From the NCBI RefSeq assembly GCF_003987855.1, contig NZ_RXIZ01000009.1, positions 1 through 64,000 of the forward strand: 64,000 nt of DNA. The letters are read 5' to 3'. The notes under the pieces are model-generated. The model saw only the letters and a list, made by a program, of their open reading frames with translations, had not been told where the DNA came from and ran no database searches. Origin of the DNA: Hyphomicrobium sp. GTDB taxonomy: Bacteria > Pseudomonadota > Alphaproteobacteria > Rhizobiales > Hyphomicrobiaceae. Position 1 is the first letter of the stretch, and every line of letters starts with the position of its first letter. This document shows, one piece after another, positions 18,592-27,913 of the stretch. Both the position numbers and the translations under genes were made by a program.

Positions 18592-20610
18592 ATGACGGAA
18601 TTCGCGGCTGAACCGAGCATTATCGAACTCAAGGACTGGCGCTACTGGGTCGACGGCGAGGGGATTGCCTGGGCGATCTTTGATCGCGAAGGCGAGAGCA
18701 TGAATTCGCTTGGTCGCCGCCCGATCGAAGAACTCGCGAGGATCATCTCGCAAGCCGAGACAGATGCCGCGGCTAAGAAGATCCGCGGGCTCGTCATCAT
18801 GTCGGGCAAGGAACGCGGTTTCGTCGTCGGGGCCGACATCCGGGAGTTCGAGACGTTCACGAGCGAGCAGGATGTCGTTGCGGCGTTGAAGCCGGTGAAC
18901 GAGCTGTTCGAGCGGATCGAGAAACTTTCGGTTCCCGTCGTGGCTGCGATCCACGGCGTGTGCGTCGGCGGCGGTCTCGAACTGATCCTGGCCTGCCACT
19001 ACCGTATCGCCACGCGCGATGATTCCACCCGGGTTGGCTTCCCGGAAGTGAAGCTCGGCATTTTCCCGGGATTCAACGGCACCGCGCGTTCGATCAGACA
19101 GGCCGGTCCTATGGCTGCCATGCAGGCAATGCTGACTGGCGGCATGATCCGCGCTTCGGTTGCCAAGCCACAGGGTTTCATCGATCAGCTGGTCAACAGC
19201 CCCGGAGAATTGCATTGGGCGGCGCGCAAGGCCGTCTTGCAGAACCGCCGCTCTACGCCGGCAGGCTCCGCGAAAGCGATCCTTGCCAAGTGGCCAGCGC
19301 GCGGGTTCCTCGCCGGGAAGATCCGACAGGAAACGGAGAAGAAGGTTCGCGAGGATCATTATCCGGCGCCGTTCCGGCTAATCGACCTCTTCGAGAAATT
19401 TGGCGGCGATCTCGAAGCAATGAAGCGCGAGGAGACAAAGGCGTTCGCGCCCCTCATGATGTCGGATACGTCGAAAAACCTGCGGCGGGTGTTCCGGCTG
19501 ACTGAGCTCCTAAAAGGACAGGCGCCGAAGGGTTTCAAATGGCGACCGAGCCGCGTTCATGTCATCGGCGCGGGCACGATGGGCGCTGATATCGCCGGTG
19601 TCTGCGTCGCATCCGGCATGGAGGTAACGCTCCAGGACATTTCGGCTGAACAGCTGGAAAAAGGTATCAAGGCGCAGGGAAAGCTGTTCGCGAAGAAGTT
19701 CAAGACCAAGGCGGCGCGCGATGCGGCCAAGGCACGTTTAATCGCCGATCCGGAAGGCAAAGGCGTGGCCCGGGCCGACGTCGTCATTGAAGCGATCGTC
19801 GAACGCCTGGATATCAAGCAGAAGCTGTTCGCTGATCTGGAAGCGAGGGTCAAACCCGGTGCGGTGCTCGCCACCAATACGTCCTCACTGAAGCTCGAAG
19901 ACATTGCGGCGCCGATGAAGGATCCTGGCCGTCTGATCGGCCTCCACTTCTTCTCGCCGGTGGCGCAGATGCCTTTAGTGGAAGTTGTTCGCGGCAACGG
20001 CACCCGAGATGACGAAGTGAAAAAGGGCGCGACCTTCGTCACCTCCATCGACAAATTCCCGCTGATCACGAAGGACGTGCCGGGCTTCCTCGTCAATAAA
20101 GTTCTCACCCCCTACATGTTCGCGGCCATGACACGGCTTGAACAGGGCGAGGACAAGGAAAAGATCGACGAAGCGGCGCGGACCTTCGGAATGCCGATGG
20201 GTCCGATCGAATTGGCCGACAACGTCGGTCTCGACATCTGCGCTCACGTCGCCAAGATTCTTGGGCAGTCGAGCGAAGGCTCGCGACTCGATCGTCTCGT
20301 GGCTTCTGGACGGCTTGGTAAGAAGACGGGCGAGGGCTTCTACGTCTGGAAGGACGGCAAGCCCGTCAAGTCTGAGAAGAAGTTTGCGAAAGCGGAACTT
20401 GAGCTTCTCGGCCGCGAGCTCGTCGCACCGATGATCGATGAAGCCCAAAAATCTCTCGACGATGGTGTCGTCGAGACGGCCGATCTCGTCGATGCTGGTA
20501 TGATCTTCGGCACAGGGTTCGCGCCATTCCGAGGCGGTCCATTGCACTACCGGGCAAGTCTCGCGCAAAAGGGCGCGCAGCCTCCCACGCAGGCGGCAGC
20601 GGCTGAGTAA
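18592..20610 (+). CDS. fadJ: Bifunctional enoyl-CoA hydratase / 3-hydroxyacyl-CoA dehydrogenase (FadB/FadJ type)
   Basis: Performs hydration and NAD-dependent oxidation in beta-oxidation. The N-terminal crotonase domain (about 1-200) shows the oxyanion-hole GVCVGGGLELILACHYR and the catalytic Glu in GFPEVKLGIFPG. The NAD-binding Rossmann motif VIGAGTMGADIAG begins near residue 323. The C-terminal 3HCDH helices (VPGFLVNKVLTPY) complete 672 residues. The gene starts 32 bases after fadE and is followed by the thiolase. FadB and FadJ are hard to tell apart here; pairing with a FadI-like thiolase suggests FadJ. Confidence 0.92.
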   Translation: MTEFAAEPSIIELKDWRYWVDGEGIAWAIFDREGESMNSLGRRPIEELARIISQAETDAAAKKIRGLVIMSGKERGFVVGADIREFETFTSEQDVVAALKPVNELFERIEKLSVPVVAAIHGVCVGGGLELILACHYRIATRDDSTRVGFPEVKLGIFPGFNGTARSIRQAGPMAAMQAMLTGGMIRASVAKPQGFIDQLVNSPGELHWAARKAVLQNRRSTPAGSAKAILAKWPARGFLAGKIRQETEKKVREDHYPAPFRLIDLFEKFGGDLEAMKREETKAFAPLMMSDTSKNLRRVFRLTELLKGQAPKGFKWRPSRVHVIGAGTMGADIAGVCVASGMEVTLQDISAEQLEKGIKAQGKLFAKKFKTKAARDAAKARLIADPEGKGVARADVVIEAIVERLDIKQKLFADLEARVKPGAVLATNTSSLKLEDIAAPMKDPGRLIGLHFFSPVAQMPLVEVVRGNGTRDDEVKKGATFVTSIDKFPLITKDVPGFLVNKVLTPYMFAAMTRLEQGEDKEKIDEAARTFGMPMGPIELADNVGLDICAHVAKILGQSSEGSRLDRLVASGRLGKKTGEGFYVWKDGKPVKSEKKFAKAELELLGRELVAPMIDEAQKSLDDGVVETADLVDAGMIFGTGFAPFRGGPLHYRASLAQKGAQPPTQAAAAE

Positions 20611-20655
20611 GAAAACAATTCTCACCCGTTGAAACGGGGCATATCGGAGACGGAA

Positions 20656-21957
20656 ATGGGAAGAGAATTACGGCGCGTTGCGGTTGTTGGCGGAGTCCGC
20701 ATTCCATTCTGCCGCTCAAACACGCTTTACGCCGATCAATCCAATCTGGACATGATGGCAGGCGCGCTCAACGGGCTGGTCGACCGGTATGGTCTCAAAG
20801 GTCAGCACATCGACGAAGTGGTCGGTGGCGCGGTCGTCACACATTCCAAGGACTTCAACCTCGCGCGGGAAGCGGTGCTCTCGACCAAGCTCGCGCCGTC
20901 AACTCCGGGTGTCACGCTTATCCAGGCATGTGGAACCTCGTTGCAATCGGCTTTGATGTCGGCTGCGAAAATCGCGACCGGAGAAATCGAGAGCGCGATC
21001 TCTGTCGGCTCCGATACAACTTCGGACGCGCCCATCGTCTTTTCCAAGAAGTTTTCGAAGCGTCTCATCGAGGCGCAGCAGGGCAAGTCGGCGATGGACA
21101 AGCTGAAAGCCTTCAAGGGGCTGTCGCCGGGCGAACTCGCGCCGCAACCTCCCGCCGTCTCTGAGCCGCGCACGGGGCTCTCGATGGGACAACACTGCGA
21201 GCTGATGGCGCAGGAATGGCATATTCCCCGCGCTGATCAGGACGTGCTCGCCTACGAAAGCCACCGCAAGGGCGCGGCGGCCTATGACGAGGGCTACATG
21301 GATGACCTCGTGGTTCCATTCGCGGGAGTTTACCGCGACAACAATCTCCGTCCGGATATCACGCTCGAAAAGCTGGCATCACTGAAGAACGCGTTCGAGA
21401 AATCGGATCGTGGGACGTTGACGGCGGGCAACTCCACGCCGCTGACGGACGGAGCAGCCACGGTGTTACTTGCGTCCGAGGAGTGGGCCAAGCAGCGCAA
21501 CCTGCCGATCCAAGCCTACATCACGTACGGCCAGCACATCGCCAACAACTTCGTTGGCGGCGACGGTCTGCTGATGGCCCCGACCATCGCCGTTTCCAAG
21601 ATGCTCGATCGCGCCGGCCTTACTCTGCAGGATTTCGACTTCTACGAATTGCACGAAGCATTCGCGGCTCAGGTTCTCTGCACGCTCAAGGCGTGGGAAG
21701 ACCCGGCATATTGCAAGAAGCACATGGGCAAGGACACGCCTCTCGGATCAATCGACCGATCGAAGCTCAACGTCAAAGGCTCATCCCTCGCCTTCGGACA
21801 TCCATTCGCCGCCACCGGGGCGCGCATTGTGGCCAATCTCGCGAAGCTGCTTTCTACGAAAGGTGGCCGTGGTCTCATCTCCGTCTGCACGGCGGGCGGC
21901 ATGGGTGTGACTGCAGTCATGGAGTCGCCGACCACGATCGAAGCCAAAGCGGCTTGA
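20656..21957 (+). CDS. fadI: 3-ketoacyl-CoA thiolase (FadI/FadA type)
   Basis: Cleaves 3-ketoacyl-CoA with CoA to acetyl-CoA in beta-oxidation. The nucleophilic Cys is in QACGTSLQS (near residue 92), the catalytic His in LHEAFAAQV, and the second Cys in SVCTAGGMG. At 433 residues it matches FadI (436) better than FadA (387). The ATG with GGAGACGG upstream is preferred to an earlier in-frame one. Third gene of the fadE operon; its 3' end faces the MerR gene. Confidence 0.93.
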   Translation: MGRELRRVAVVGGVRIPFCRSNTLYADQSNLDMMAGALNGLVDRYGLKGQHIDEVVGGAVVTHSKDFNLAREAVLSTKLAPSTPGVTLIQACGTSLQSALMSAAKIATGEIESAISVGSDTTSDAPIVFSKKFSKRLIEAQQGKSAMDKLKAFKGLSPGELAPQPPAVSEPRTGLSMGQHCELMAQEWHIPRADQDVLAYESHRKGAAAYDEGYMDDLVVPFAGVYRDNNLRPDITLEKLASLKNAFEKSDRGTLTAGNSTPLTDGAATVLLASEEWAKQRNLPIQAYITYGQHIANNFVGGDGLLMAPTIAVSKMLDRAGLTLQDFDFYELHEAFAAQVLCTLKAWEDPAYCKKHMGKDTPLGSIDRSKLNVKGSSLAFGHPFAATGARIVANLAKLLSTKGGRGLISVCTAGGMGVTAVMESPTTIEAKAA

Positions 21958-22016
21958 TCTCGCTAATCGGTATGAGCGGAAGCGCCCTGCGCTCGTTTTC
22001 GGACGAATGACCGGCG

Positions 22017-22451
22017 CTATTGCCGCTCGCCGCTTTTCAGATGTGCTTCGCACCGAGCGCGTATTTCGTCGAGTTCGGCAAGGGAGTGCTGAATGTCCTC
22101 CCGCTTCCGCTCGAGTTCGGCTATCGCCGTCGTGACCTTATCCAGCAGTAGCCGCGTCTGCGCCAATTGGCCAGGATCGGAATCGTAGAGCGAAAGATAT
22201 TCGCCAACGTCGTCGATGGTGAACCCAAGATTTCGGCCGCGCAATATGAGCATCAGCCTGGCGCGATCACGCTTGGAATAACGCCGAGCCGTGCCGATCC
22301 GCTCCGGTGCGATCAATCCGCGGCTTTCATAGAAACGTATGGTGCGCGTGGTGATGCCGAATTCTTTCGCCAACGCCGAAATCGAAAACGTGCGCTCGCG
22401 CGGCGCTTCACCTGCGGATGGTTCAGTAAGCGGGACTGTCTTTCCCGTCAT
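22017..22451 (-). CDS. MerR-family transcriptional regulator (LiuR-like)
   Basis: A 144-residue regulator with an N-terminal winged HTH (FSISALAKEFGITTRTIRFYESRGLI, residues about 21-46) and a dimerisation coiled coil. It lacks the cysteines of metal- and redox-sensing MerR proteins. This sequence type is like LiuR regulators of branched-chain and fatty acid catabolism, which respond to acyl-CoA pathways. Its ATG overlaps the fadD stop (ATGA), so regulator and acyl-CoA synthetase are coupled. The palindrome before fadE is its best candidate site. Confidence 0.88.
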   Translation of the reverse strand: MTGKTVPLTEPSAGEAPRERTFSISALAKEFGITTRTIRFYESRGLIAPERIGTARRYSKRDRARLMLILRGRNLGFTIDDVGEYLSLYDSDPGQLAQTRLLLDKVTTAIAELERKREDIQHSLAELDEIRARCEAHLKSGERQ

Positions 22452-24175
22452 GCCGGTTTTTCGCGCTTGGATTCTTCGGCAACGAGTTCCTTTTTCGACA
22501 GCTTACCGATCATCGTCTTGGGCAGGCTGTCGCGGAACTCGATAGATGCCGGCATTTCGATCTTCGAGATCTTAGGTTTCAAAAATTCAAAGATCTCGGC
22601 GGTGGTCGCGAATGCGCCTGTCTTCAGCTTGACGAACGCCTTCGGCGCCTCCCCGCGATAGGGATCGGGCACGCCAATCACGGTCACCTCTTCAACGGCC
22701 GGATGCGCGTAAATCGCTTCCTCTATGCGTCGCGGATAGACGTTGAAGCCGGAACAGATGATCAGATCTTTGATGCGGTCGACGATGCAGAAATAGCCGC
22801 GTTCATCCATAATCGCGACATCGCCAGTGCGCAGGAATTCGCCAACGAACTGCTTTTCGGTCTCGGCTGGCCGCTTCCAGTAGCCCTTCATAACCTGCGG
22901 CCCTTTGGCGCAAAGCTCGCCACGCTCGCCCTGCGGCACTTCCTTTGTCGGGTCATCGAGGCTGCGCAGTGAAATCGTGGTGCCCGGAAGGGGCAAACCT
23001 ATTGAGCCAGATACCGGCTCGCCCTCAAGGGGATTGGCCGTAAGCACGGGCGACGTTTCCGACAGCCCGTAGCCCTCCACGACCTTTATCGCGCCAGCTG
23101 CCATCTCCTCGAATTTCAGCTTCGTTTCTAGGGGTAGCGGAGCGCCCCCCGAGAGACAGAACTTCAGCGAGGAGAGGTTGTACGATTTAATGCCGTCGAA
23201 ATTCAGCATGGCCGTCAGGATGGTCGGGACGACGGGCATCATCGTCGGCTTATCGCGGTCGATCAGCTTCAATGCTTCGAGCAGCTGAAATCGTGGGATG
23301 AGGATGATCTTGGCAGCAAGCTCGATGCCAACCGTCATCACCACCGTCATCGCGAACACATGAAAGAGCGGCAGCGCGCCCAGAACCCGTTCCTCGCCGT
23401 GCTTCAGGGAGGTTGCCCAGGCGACCACCTGCTTGGTGTTCGCGACAATGTTTGCATGGGTCAGCATTGCCCCTTTGGGCGTGCCCGTCGTCCCGCCCGT
23501 GTACTGCAAGACAGCGATGTCGTTGTCGGGGTCGATCGTAACGGGGGAAAAGGTCGAAGGCGCGGTTCCCGCGATATCGGCTCCGCTGACGACCCGGCTG
23601 GCGGCGGCAGACGCCGCTATGTTGGCGGTGTCCTTACGCTTGAAAATCCGGAACAGGACCGATTTCAGTGCTGGCAAAACGCTAGTGAACGGCACCACGA
23701 TAGCTCGGCTGATAACGCCCGCCAGTAAAAGGGCCTCGATCTTGGTAAACAGCATGGCCAGATCATGCGTAATCATGATCTCGGTATCACTGTCCTTGGC
23801 TTGGAATGTCAGCTCCTCGACAGTATAAAGTGGGTTGAAGTTGACAACTGTCCCACCCGCTTTGAGTATTGCGAAATAGTAGACCACGAACGTCGGGGTG
23901 TTTGGCAGGAATATGCCCACCTTCGTTCCCCGTTTTACTCCGATCCGCTGTAAGCCAGCGGCCACCCGGGCGACCTCGGCGTCAAGCTCGGCATAGGACG
24001 TAACCCGCCCGAGGAAGCTGACTGCCGGATTGCTGGGAAAACGGCGCGCCGCGCGCTCAAGAAGCTCAGGTACGGCCCCCTTGGGGATCGGCATGCGCCA
24101 ATCAACCTCAGCGGGGTATGACCTCACCCAGATCGGCGACATCTCAGACACAGGCTGGGTGGCTTCTGAATTCAT
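22448..24175 (-). CDS. fadD: Long-chain fatty acid-CoA ligase
   Basis: Activates fatty acids to acyl-CoA through an acyl-adenylate. The 575-residue ANL enzyme has the P-loop-like YTGGTTGTPKGAML, GYGLSETSPV, the adenylate-binding GELCAKGPQVMKGYW / FLRTGDVAIMDERGYF, and the C-terminal lysine motif PKTMIGKLSKKEL. The ATG used begins MNSEATQPV; the frame stays open to 24280, but that stretch lacks family similarity. It is divergent from the ACP gene and in an operon with the MerR gene. Chain-length preference cannot be read from sequence. Confidence 0.93.
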   Translation of the reverse strand: MNSEATQPVSEMSPIWVRSYPAEVDWRMPIPKGAVPELLERAARRFPSNPAVSFLGRVTSYAELDAEVARVAAGLQRIGVKRGTKVGIFLPNTPTFVVYYFAILKAGGTVVNFNPLYTVEELTFQAKDSDTEIMITHDLAMLFTKIEALLLAGVISRAIVVPFTSVLPALKSVLFRIFKRKDTANIAASAAASRVVSGADIAGTAPSTFSPVTIDPDNDIAVLQYTGGTTGTPKGAMLTHANIVANTKQVVAWATSLKHGEERVLGALPLFHVFAMTVVMTVGIELAAKIILIPRFQLLEALKLIDRDKPTMMPVVPTILTAMLNFDGIKSYNLSSLKFCLSGGAPLPLETKLKFEEMAAGAIKVVEGYGLSETSPVLTANPLEGEPVSGSIGLPLPGTTISLRSLDDPTKEVPQGERGELCAKGPQVMKGYWKRPAETEKQFVGEFLRTGDVAIMDERGYFCIVDRIKDLIICSGFNVYPRRIEEAIYAHPAVEEVTVIGVPDPYRGEAPKAFVKLKTGAFATTAEIFEFLKPKISKIEMPASIEFRDSLPKTMIGKLSKKELVAEESKREKPA

Positions 24176-24504
24176 GGGTGTCCGGCGGCTAGATTTTGTT
24201 TTATCCGGTTTGCGTTGACCTTCACTGAAGATGTCGTAAACCGGTCGATAACCAGCAAGGGACGCGCGATATTTAGACAATTTTCGGGGGTCGGCGCTAG
24301 CGCTCGATCAGGGTTGCAAACCGCTTCGTGGGTGCCACTCGCGGCGCGTAAACCGGCCTTTGGGCGAGCGCGACGGTCCGTACCTGGACTTCGTGGTTGT
24401 TTAAGGATAAGTGACCCCCCCGCTTGCTGATGTAGTGGTCTTGATTTAGGTAGATGCCAAGCAAAACTGGCCCGTCGCAGTGATTGCGAGGGTGGGAGAG
24501 GCCG
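24176..24504. promoter_or_regulatory. Divergent promoter region, fadD / acyl carrier protein
   Basis: This 329-base non-coding stretch must hold promoters for both directions. I see no repeat of the fadE palindrome here and no second strong operator. The part nearest fadD (24180-24235) is the more AT-rich. Confidence 0.4.
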
Positions 24505-24774
24505 ATGGACGAAGTCGCGACTAAGGTTATTGAAATCCTCAAGAAGCATATGAAGGAGCCGCGCGACGATATCTCGCTCGACACCCAGCTTACAGATCTC
24601 AAGATTGAGTCACTTGATCTTGCGATGATCGTTTTCGACATTGAAGATGGCTTCGGGATCGAGATCCCGTACAATGCCAATGAAGAAGTCGAAGCGTTCA
24701 AGACTGTGGGCTCAGTCGTTGATCGCGTGAAGTCGTTGATTGCCGCTAAGCAGGCTTCCGCAGCCAAGGCTTAA
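24505..24774 (+). CDS. Acyl carrier protein (specialised, NodF/AcpXL-like size)
   Basis: An 89-residue ACP carrying growing acyl chains on a phosphopantetheine arm attached to Ser in LKIESLDLAM (about residue 38). Helix III region FGIEIPYNANEEVEAF is ACP-typical. It is followed after 93 bases by a ketoacyl synthase, so the pair probably builds a dedicated acyl chain rather than bulk fatty acid. It is not the housekeeping AcpP by sequence. GGGAG precedes the ATG by eight bases. Confidence 0.9.
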   Translation: MDEVATKVIEILKKHMKEPRDDISLDTQLTDLKIESLDLAMIVFDIEDGFGIEIPYNANEEVEAFKTVGSVVDRVKSLIAAKQASAAKA

Positions 24775-24817
24775 TGGCCGCGAGCGCTCTTCTGTCGAAA
24801 TCGTAGTGAGAAGCAGG

Positions 24818-24835
24818 AACCCCCGACCGGGGGTT
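24818..24835. terminator. Small GC-rich hairpin between ACP and ketoacyl synthase genes
   Basis: A perfect 7 bp stem (24818-24824 with 24829-24835) with a GACC loop, followed by TTTCC. The short T-run makes it a weak or partial terminator that could set the ACP above the synthase. Confidence 0.5.
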
Positions 24836-24867
24836 TCCGCGCATCCGGTAGACAAGAAAGATTGAAG

Positions 24868-26112
24868 ATGTCGAAACGTAAGCCGGGACGCCGTGTCGTC
24901 GTCACGGGCCTCGGAGTCGTAACTCCGATTGGTCAGAACGTCCCTGATTTCTGGGCAAGCATTAAAGCTGGCCAATCGGGTGTCAGCCCGCTCGAGGGCT
25001 TTCCTATCGATGATCTGAAAATCCTCATTGCTGCGCAGATCAAGGGCTTCGATCCCAAGGCACGACTGAAGCACTTCAAGCGCGATCGGATCATTACGCT
25101 CGCAGACCGCTATTCATGGTTCGCCGCCGCAGCCGCGGACGAGGCGGTGAAGATGTCTGGCCTCGAAATGCCGCTCACCGATCCTTATCGCTCGGCGTGC
25201 ATCATCGGCTCGGGTGCAGGCGGCCTAACCACCTTCGAGACGGCCTACCGAGATCTTTTCATCCATAATAAGCGGGCCACGCACCCGTTGACGTTGTTGC
25301 GCATCATCGGCTCGTCTGCGGCAGCTCACGTCGGCATAGAATTCGGCGTCAAGGGCCCGACGTTTGCGACGTGCTCGGCCTGTTCGACGGCCACGCACGC
25401 GATCGGCATCGGTCGTGACTACATCCGGGACAGTCTCGTCGATGTGGCAATCGTCGGCGCATCTGAATCCGTGATCAACTATGGCACGATGAAAGCTTGG
25501 CAGGCTCTTCACGTGCTGTCGCCCGAAGGCTGCTTCCCATTTGCGAAAAAACGCAATGGAACGGTGCTCGCCGATGGCGCCGGCGTTCTTGTTCTCGAGA
25601 GCCTCGAGCATGCTCAGGCGCGTGGTGCCACGATCCTTGCGGAACTCTGCGGTTACGGAATGGCGTCCGACAGCCAGGACATGGTGAAGCCGACCGTCGA
25701 AGGTCCGAGCGAAGCCATGAAGGAAGCGATTGAGGACGCGGGCATCTCGCCCGAGCAAATCGACTATCTCAACGCGCACGGTACAGCGACGGCGGACAAC
25801 GACATCAACGAGACGAAGGCGATCAAGAACGTCTTTAACGATCACGCCTACAAGCTTGCGATCTCCTCCACAAAGTCGATGCATGGTCATCCCCTTGGCG
25901 CCGGCGGCGGTATCGAGGCGGTCGCCACCATCATGGCGATGCAGGAGGGCTGGGTTCCGCCCACCATCGGGCTCGACGAGCCGGGCGATGGCTGCGATTT
26001 GGATTACGTCCCCAATGTCGGTCGCGAGAAGAAGCTCGGCTACACCATGTCGAACTCCCTCGCGTTCGGCGGCTTGAATACATCTCTCGTGTTCGGTCCG
26101 GCGCCGAAGTGA
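24868..26112 (+). CDS. Beta-ketoacyl-ACP synthase II family (FabF-like)
   Basis: A condensing enzyme of 414 residues that extends acyl-ACP with malonyl-ACP. The catalytic triad is Cys in ATCSACSTATH, His in NAHGTATADND and His in SMHGHPLGAGGG, with C-terminal NSLAFGGLN. Its location after a non-housekeeping ACP suggests a NodE-like or lipid-A-chain-like role in a special acyl product. That is inferred only from the pairing. The start ATG follows a GAAAGA stretch; an upstream TTG frame is unlikely. Confidence 0.93.
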   Translation: MSKRKPGRRVVVTGLGVVTPIGQNVPDFWASIKAGQSGVSPLEGFPIDDLKILIAAQIKGFDPKARLKHFKRDRIITLADRYSWFAAAAADEAVKMSGLEMPLTDPYRSACIIGSGAGGLTTFETAYRDLFIHNKRATHPLTLLRIIGSSAAAHVGIEFGVKGPTFATCSACSTATHAIGIGRDYIRDSLVDVAIVGASESVINYGTMKAWQALHVLSPEGCFPFAKKRNGTVLADGAGVLVLESLEHAQARGATILAELCGYGMASDSQDMVKPTVEGPSEAMKEAIEDAGISPEQIDYLNAHGTATADNDINETKAIKNVFNDHAYKLAISSTKSMHGHPLGAGGGIEAVATIMAMQEGWVPPTIGLDEPGDGCDLDYVPNVGREKKLGYTMSNSLAFGGLNTSLVFGPAPK

Positions 26113-26337
26113 CGTACTTTCCGGCCAGGCGATCAGCGTTCTGGCCGGTTTCGCAAACGCAGCACGGACGTTGCGACGCCCAATCGCGCTTTTCGCAGGC
26201 AACTTTCGGCCGCGCCAGGCATTTTGTTTGGGTTGAGGAGGGCAAAGCTCTTGAAGGCGACAGTCCTCAATGAGACACTTCCTCCTTGCGGCCGCATTCC
26301 TGTCCGGGTCGCCAAGCGCTGATGGGATTGTGGCGGT

Positions 26338-26718
26338 ATGCGAAAGATCGTGATCCGGGCCGGGGGTGTCGCTATTCGCGCGAGGCTGCTCGACACGCCC
26401 ACCGCAGAACGGATCTGGGCGGCTCTGCCAATCGAATCTTCAGCACGCACATGGGGCGGCGAAGTCTATTTCGATGCGCCGGTAAGTTCGGCCGCTGAGC
26501 CTGATGCGCGTGTGACCGTCAAGGCTGGCGACATCGTTTTCTGGCCAGAGGGGGACGCGATTTCAATCGGCTTTGGGCCGACGCCGCTATCGCGCACGCG
26601 CGGAGAAATTCGTATGGCGGGCCCATGCAACGTATGGGCGGAAGCGCTTGATGACGTGCGTCAGCTAAAGTCGGTGCATCCCGGCGTTCTCGTATCGGTC
26701 AGTGAAGCCGAGTGTTGA
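26338..26718 (+). CDS. Cyclophilin-like fold protein (PF04126 type)
   Basis: A 126-residue protein matching the cyclophilin-like family once known as DUF369. Recognisable parts are ARLLDTPTAERIWAALPIESSARTWGGEVYF (given here as its core TPTAERIWAALPI) and GDIVFWPEGDAISIGFGPTPLS. The fold resembles cyclophilin but a prolyl isomerase activity is not established. It is 45 bases upstream of the lactate-type dehydrogenase and may be co-transcribed with it. Confidence 0.8.
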   Translation: MRKIVIRAGGVAIRARLLDTPTAERIWAALPIESSARTWGGEVYFDAPVSSAAEPDARVTVKAGDIVFWPEGDAISIGFGPTPLSRTRGEIRMAGPCNVWAEALDDVRQLKSVHPGVLVSVSEAEC

Positions 26719-26763
26719 TCAAGCCGTATCCGTTTCCTTCCTGATATTCGTCCGGCCCGCATC

Positions 26764-27906
26764 GTGTCCCTTAAATCCGTTGCCTGTATCGAAGATCTCA
26801 GGCGCCTCGCGCACCGCCGTGTCCCGCGCGATTTCATGGGATATTACGAATCCGGCTCTTATTCTGAATCCACACTCGCAGCCAATCTCGCTGATCTCGC
26901 TCGCATCAACATTCGGCAGCGCGTGCTGGCGGGCGCGGCCAATCGCAATCAGCACCAAACCGTGCTTGGAATTTCGCAGCCGCTTCCGCTTGCTCTCGCG
27001 CCGGTCGGCATGAGCGGGATGGCATACGGCGACGGCGAGATCGCTGCTGCCAGCGCAGCGGAGAAGGCAGGCATTCCCTACACGCTCAGCACCCTCTCAA
27101 TCTGCTCGATCGAGGATGTCGCAAATGCCGTCTCAAAGCCGTTCTGGTTCCAGCTCTACTTCATGAAAGATCGCGGCTTCGTCGCCGACCTTATCGCCAG
27201 AGCGCGCGCAGCCAACTGCAGCGCTCTTGTCCTGACTGTCGATCTGCAGGTTCTGGGCCAGCGTCACCGCGACGTGCGGAATGGTCTTACCGTCCCGCCT
27301 CGCGTTCATCTCAGTACGATCGCTCATATCCTGTCGAAGCCGAGCTGGGTCATGAGCGTCCTCATGGGGAAGCGAAAGACATTCGGCAATGTAGCGGGGC
27401 GCATACCGGGCACGGAAAATCTTGCGTCCTACATGGACTGGATCGGCAGCCAGTTCGACCAAGCGCTTTCGTGGGATGACGTGGCTTGGGTGCGCGAGCA
27501 GTGGCCAGGCAAGCTCATCATCAAAGGCATCATGGATGTCGAAGACGCACGTCTTGCGGCTAAGAGCGGCGCGACGGCCATCGTCGTTTCAAATCACGGC
27601 GGCCGCCAGCTCGATGGCGCCGTATCGTCGATTTCGATGCTGCCGCGCATCGTCGACGCGGTCGGTGCGGAAACCGAGATACTTTTCGACGGCGGAATAC
27701 GCTCTGGTCAGGACGTATTTCGCGCTCTGGCACTCGGAGCGAAAGCGTGCCTGTTGGGCCGCGCATACCTTTACGGTTTAGGGGCAGCGGGTGAGGCGGG
27801 GGTGAGCAAGGCCATCGATCTGATTGCCAAGGAGCTCGACGTTACGATGGCGCTAGCCGGAGTACGCACAATCGATCAGATCACGCGCGAGCGCCTCGAA
27901 ACCTAA
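26764..27906 (+). CDS. lldD: FMN-dependent alpha-hydroxy-acid dehydrogenase (L-lactate dehydrogenase type)
   Basis: Oxidises L-lactate or a related 2-hydroxyacid, probably passing electrons to the respiratory chain. The 380-residue TIM barrel has LALAPVGMSGMAYGDGE, the catalytic His and Arg in SNHGGRQLDG (about residue 276), and the FMN phosphate site FDGGIRSGQDVFRALALGA. The start codon is GTG. Substrate could be lactate, glycolate or mandelate; the closest pattern is LldD. Confidence 0.87.
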   Translation: MSLKSVACIEDLRRLAHRRVPRDFMGYYESGSYSESTLAANLADLARINIRQRVLAGAANRNQHQTVLGISQPLPLALAPVGMSGMAYGDGEIAAASAAEKAGIPYTLSTLSICSIEDVANAVSKPFWFQLYFMKDRGFVADLIARARAANCSALVLTVDLQVLGQRHRDVRNGLTVPPRVHLSTIAHILSKPSWVMSVLMGKRKTFGNVAGRIPGTENLASYMDWIGSQFDQALSWDDVAWVREQWPGKLIIKGIMDVEDARLAAKSGATAIVVSNHGGRQLDGAVSSISMLPRIVDAVGAETEILFDGGIRSGQDVFRALALGAKACLLGRAYLYGLGAAGEAGVSKAIDLIAKELDVTMALAGVRTIDQITRERLET

Positions 27907-27913
27907 AGCTTTT

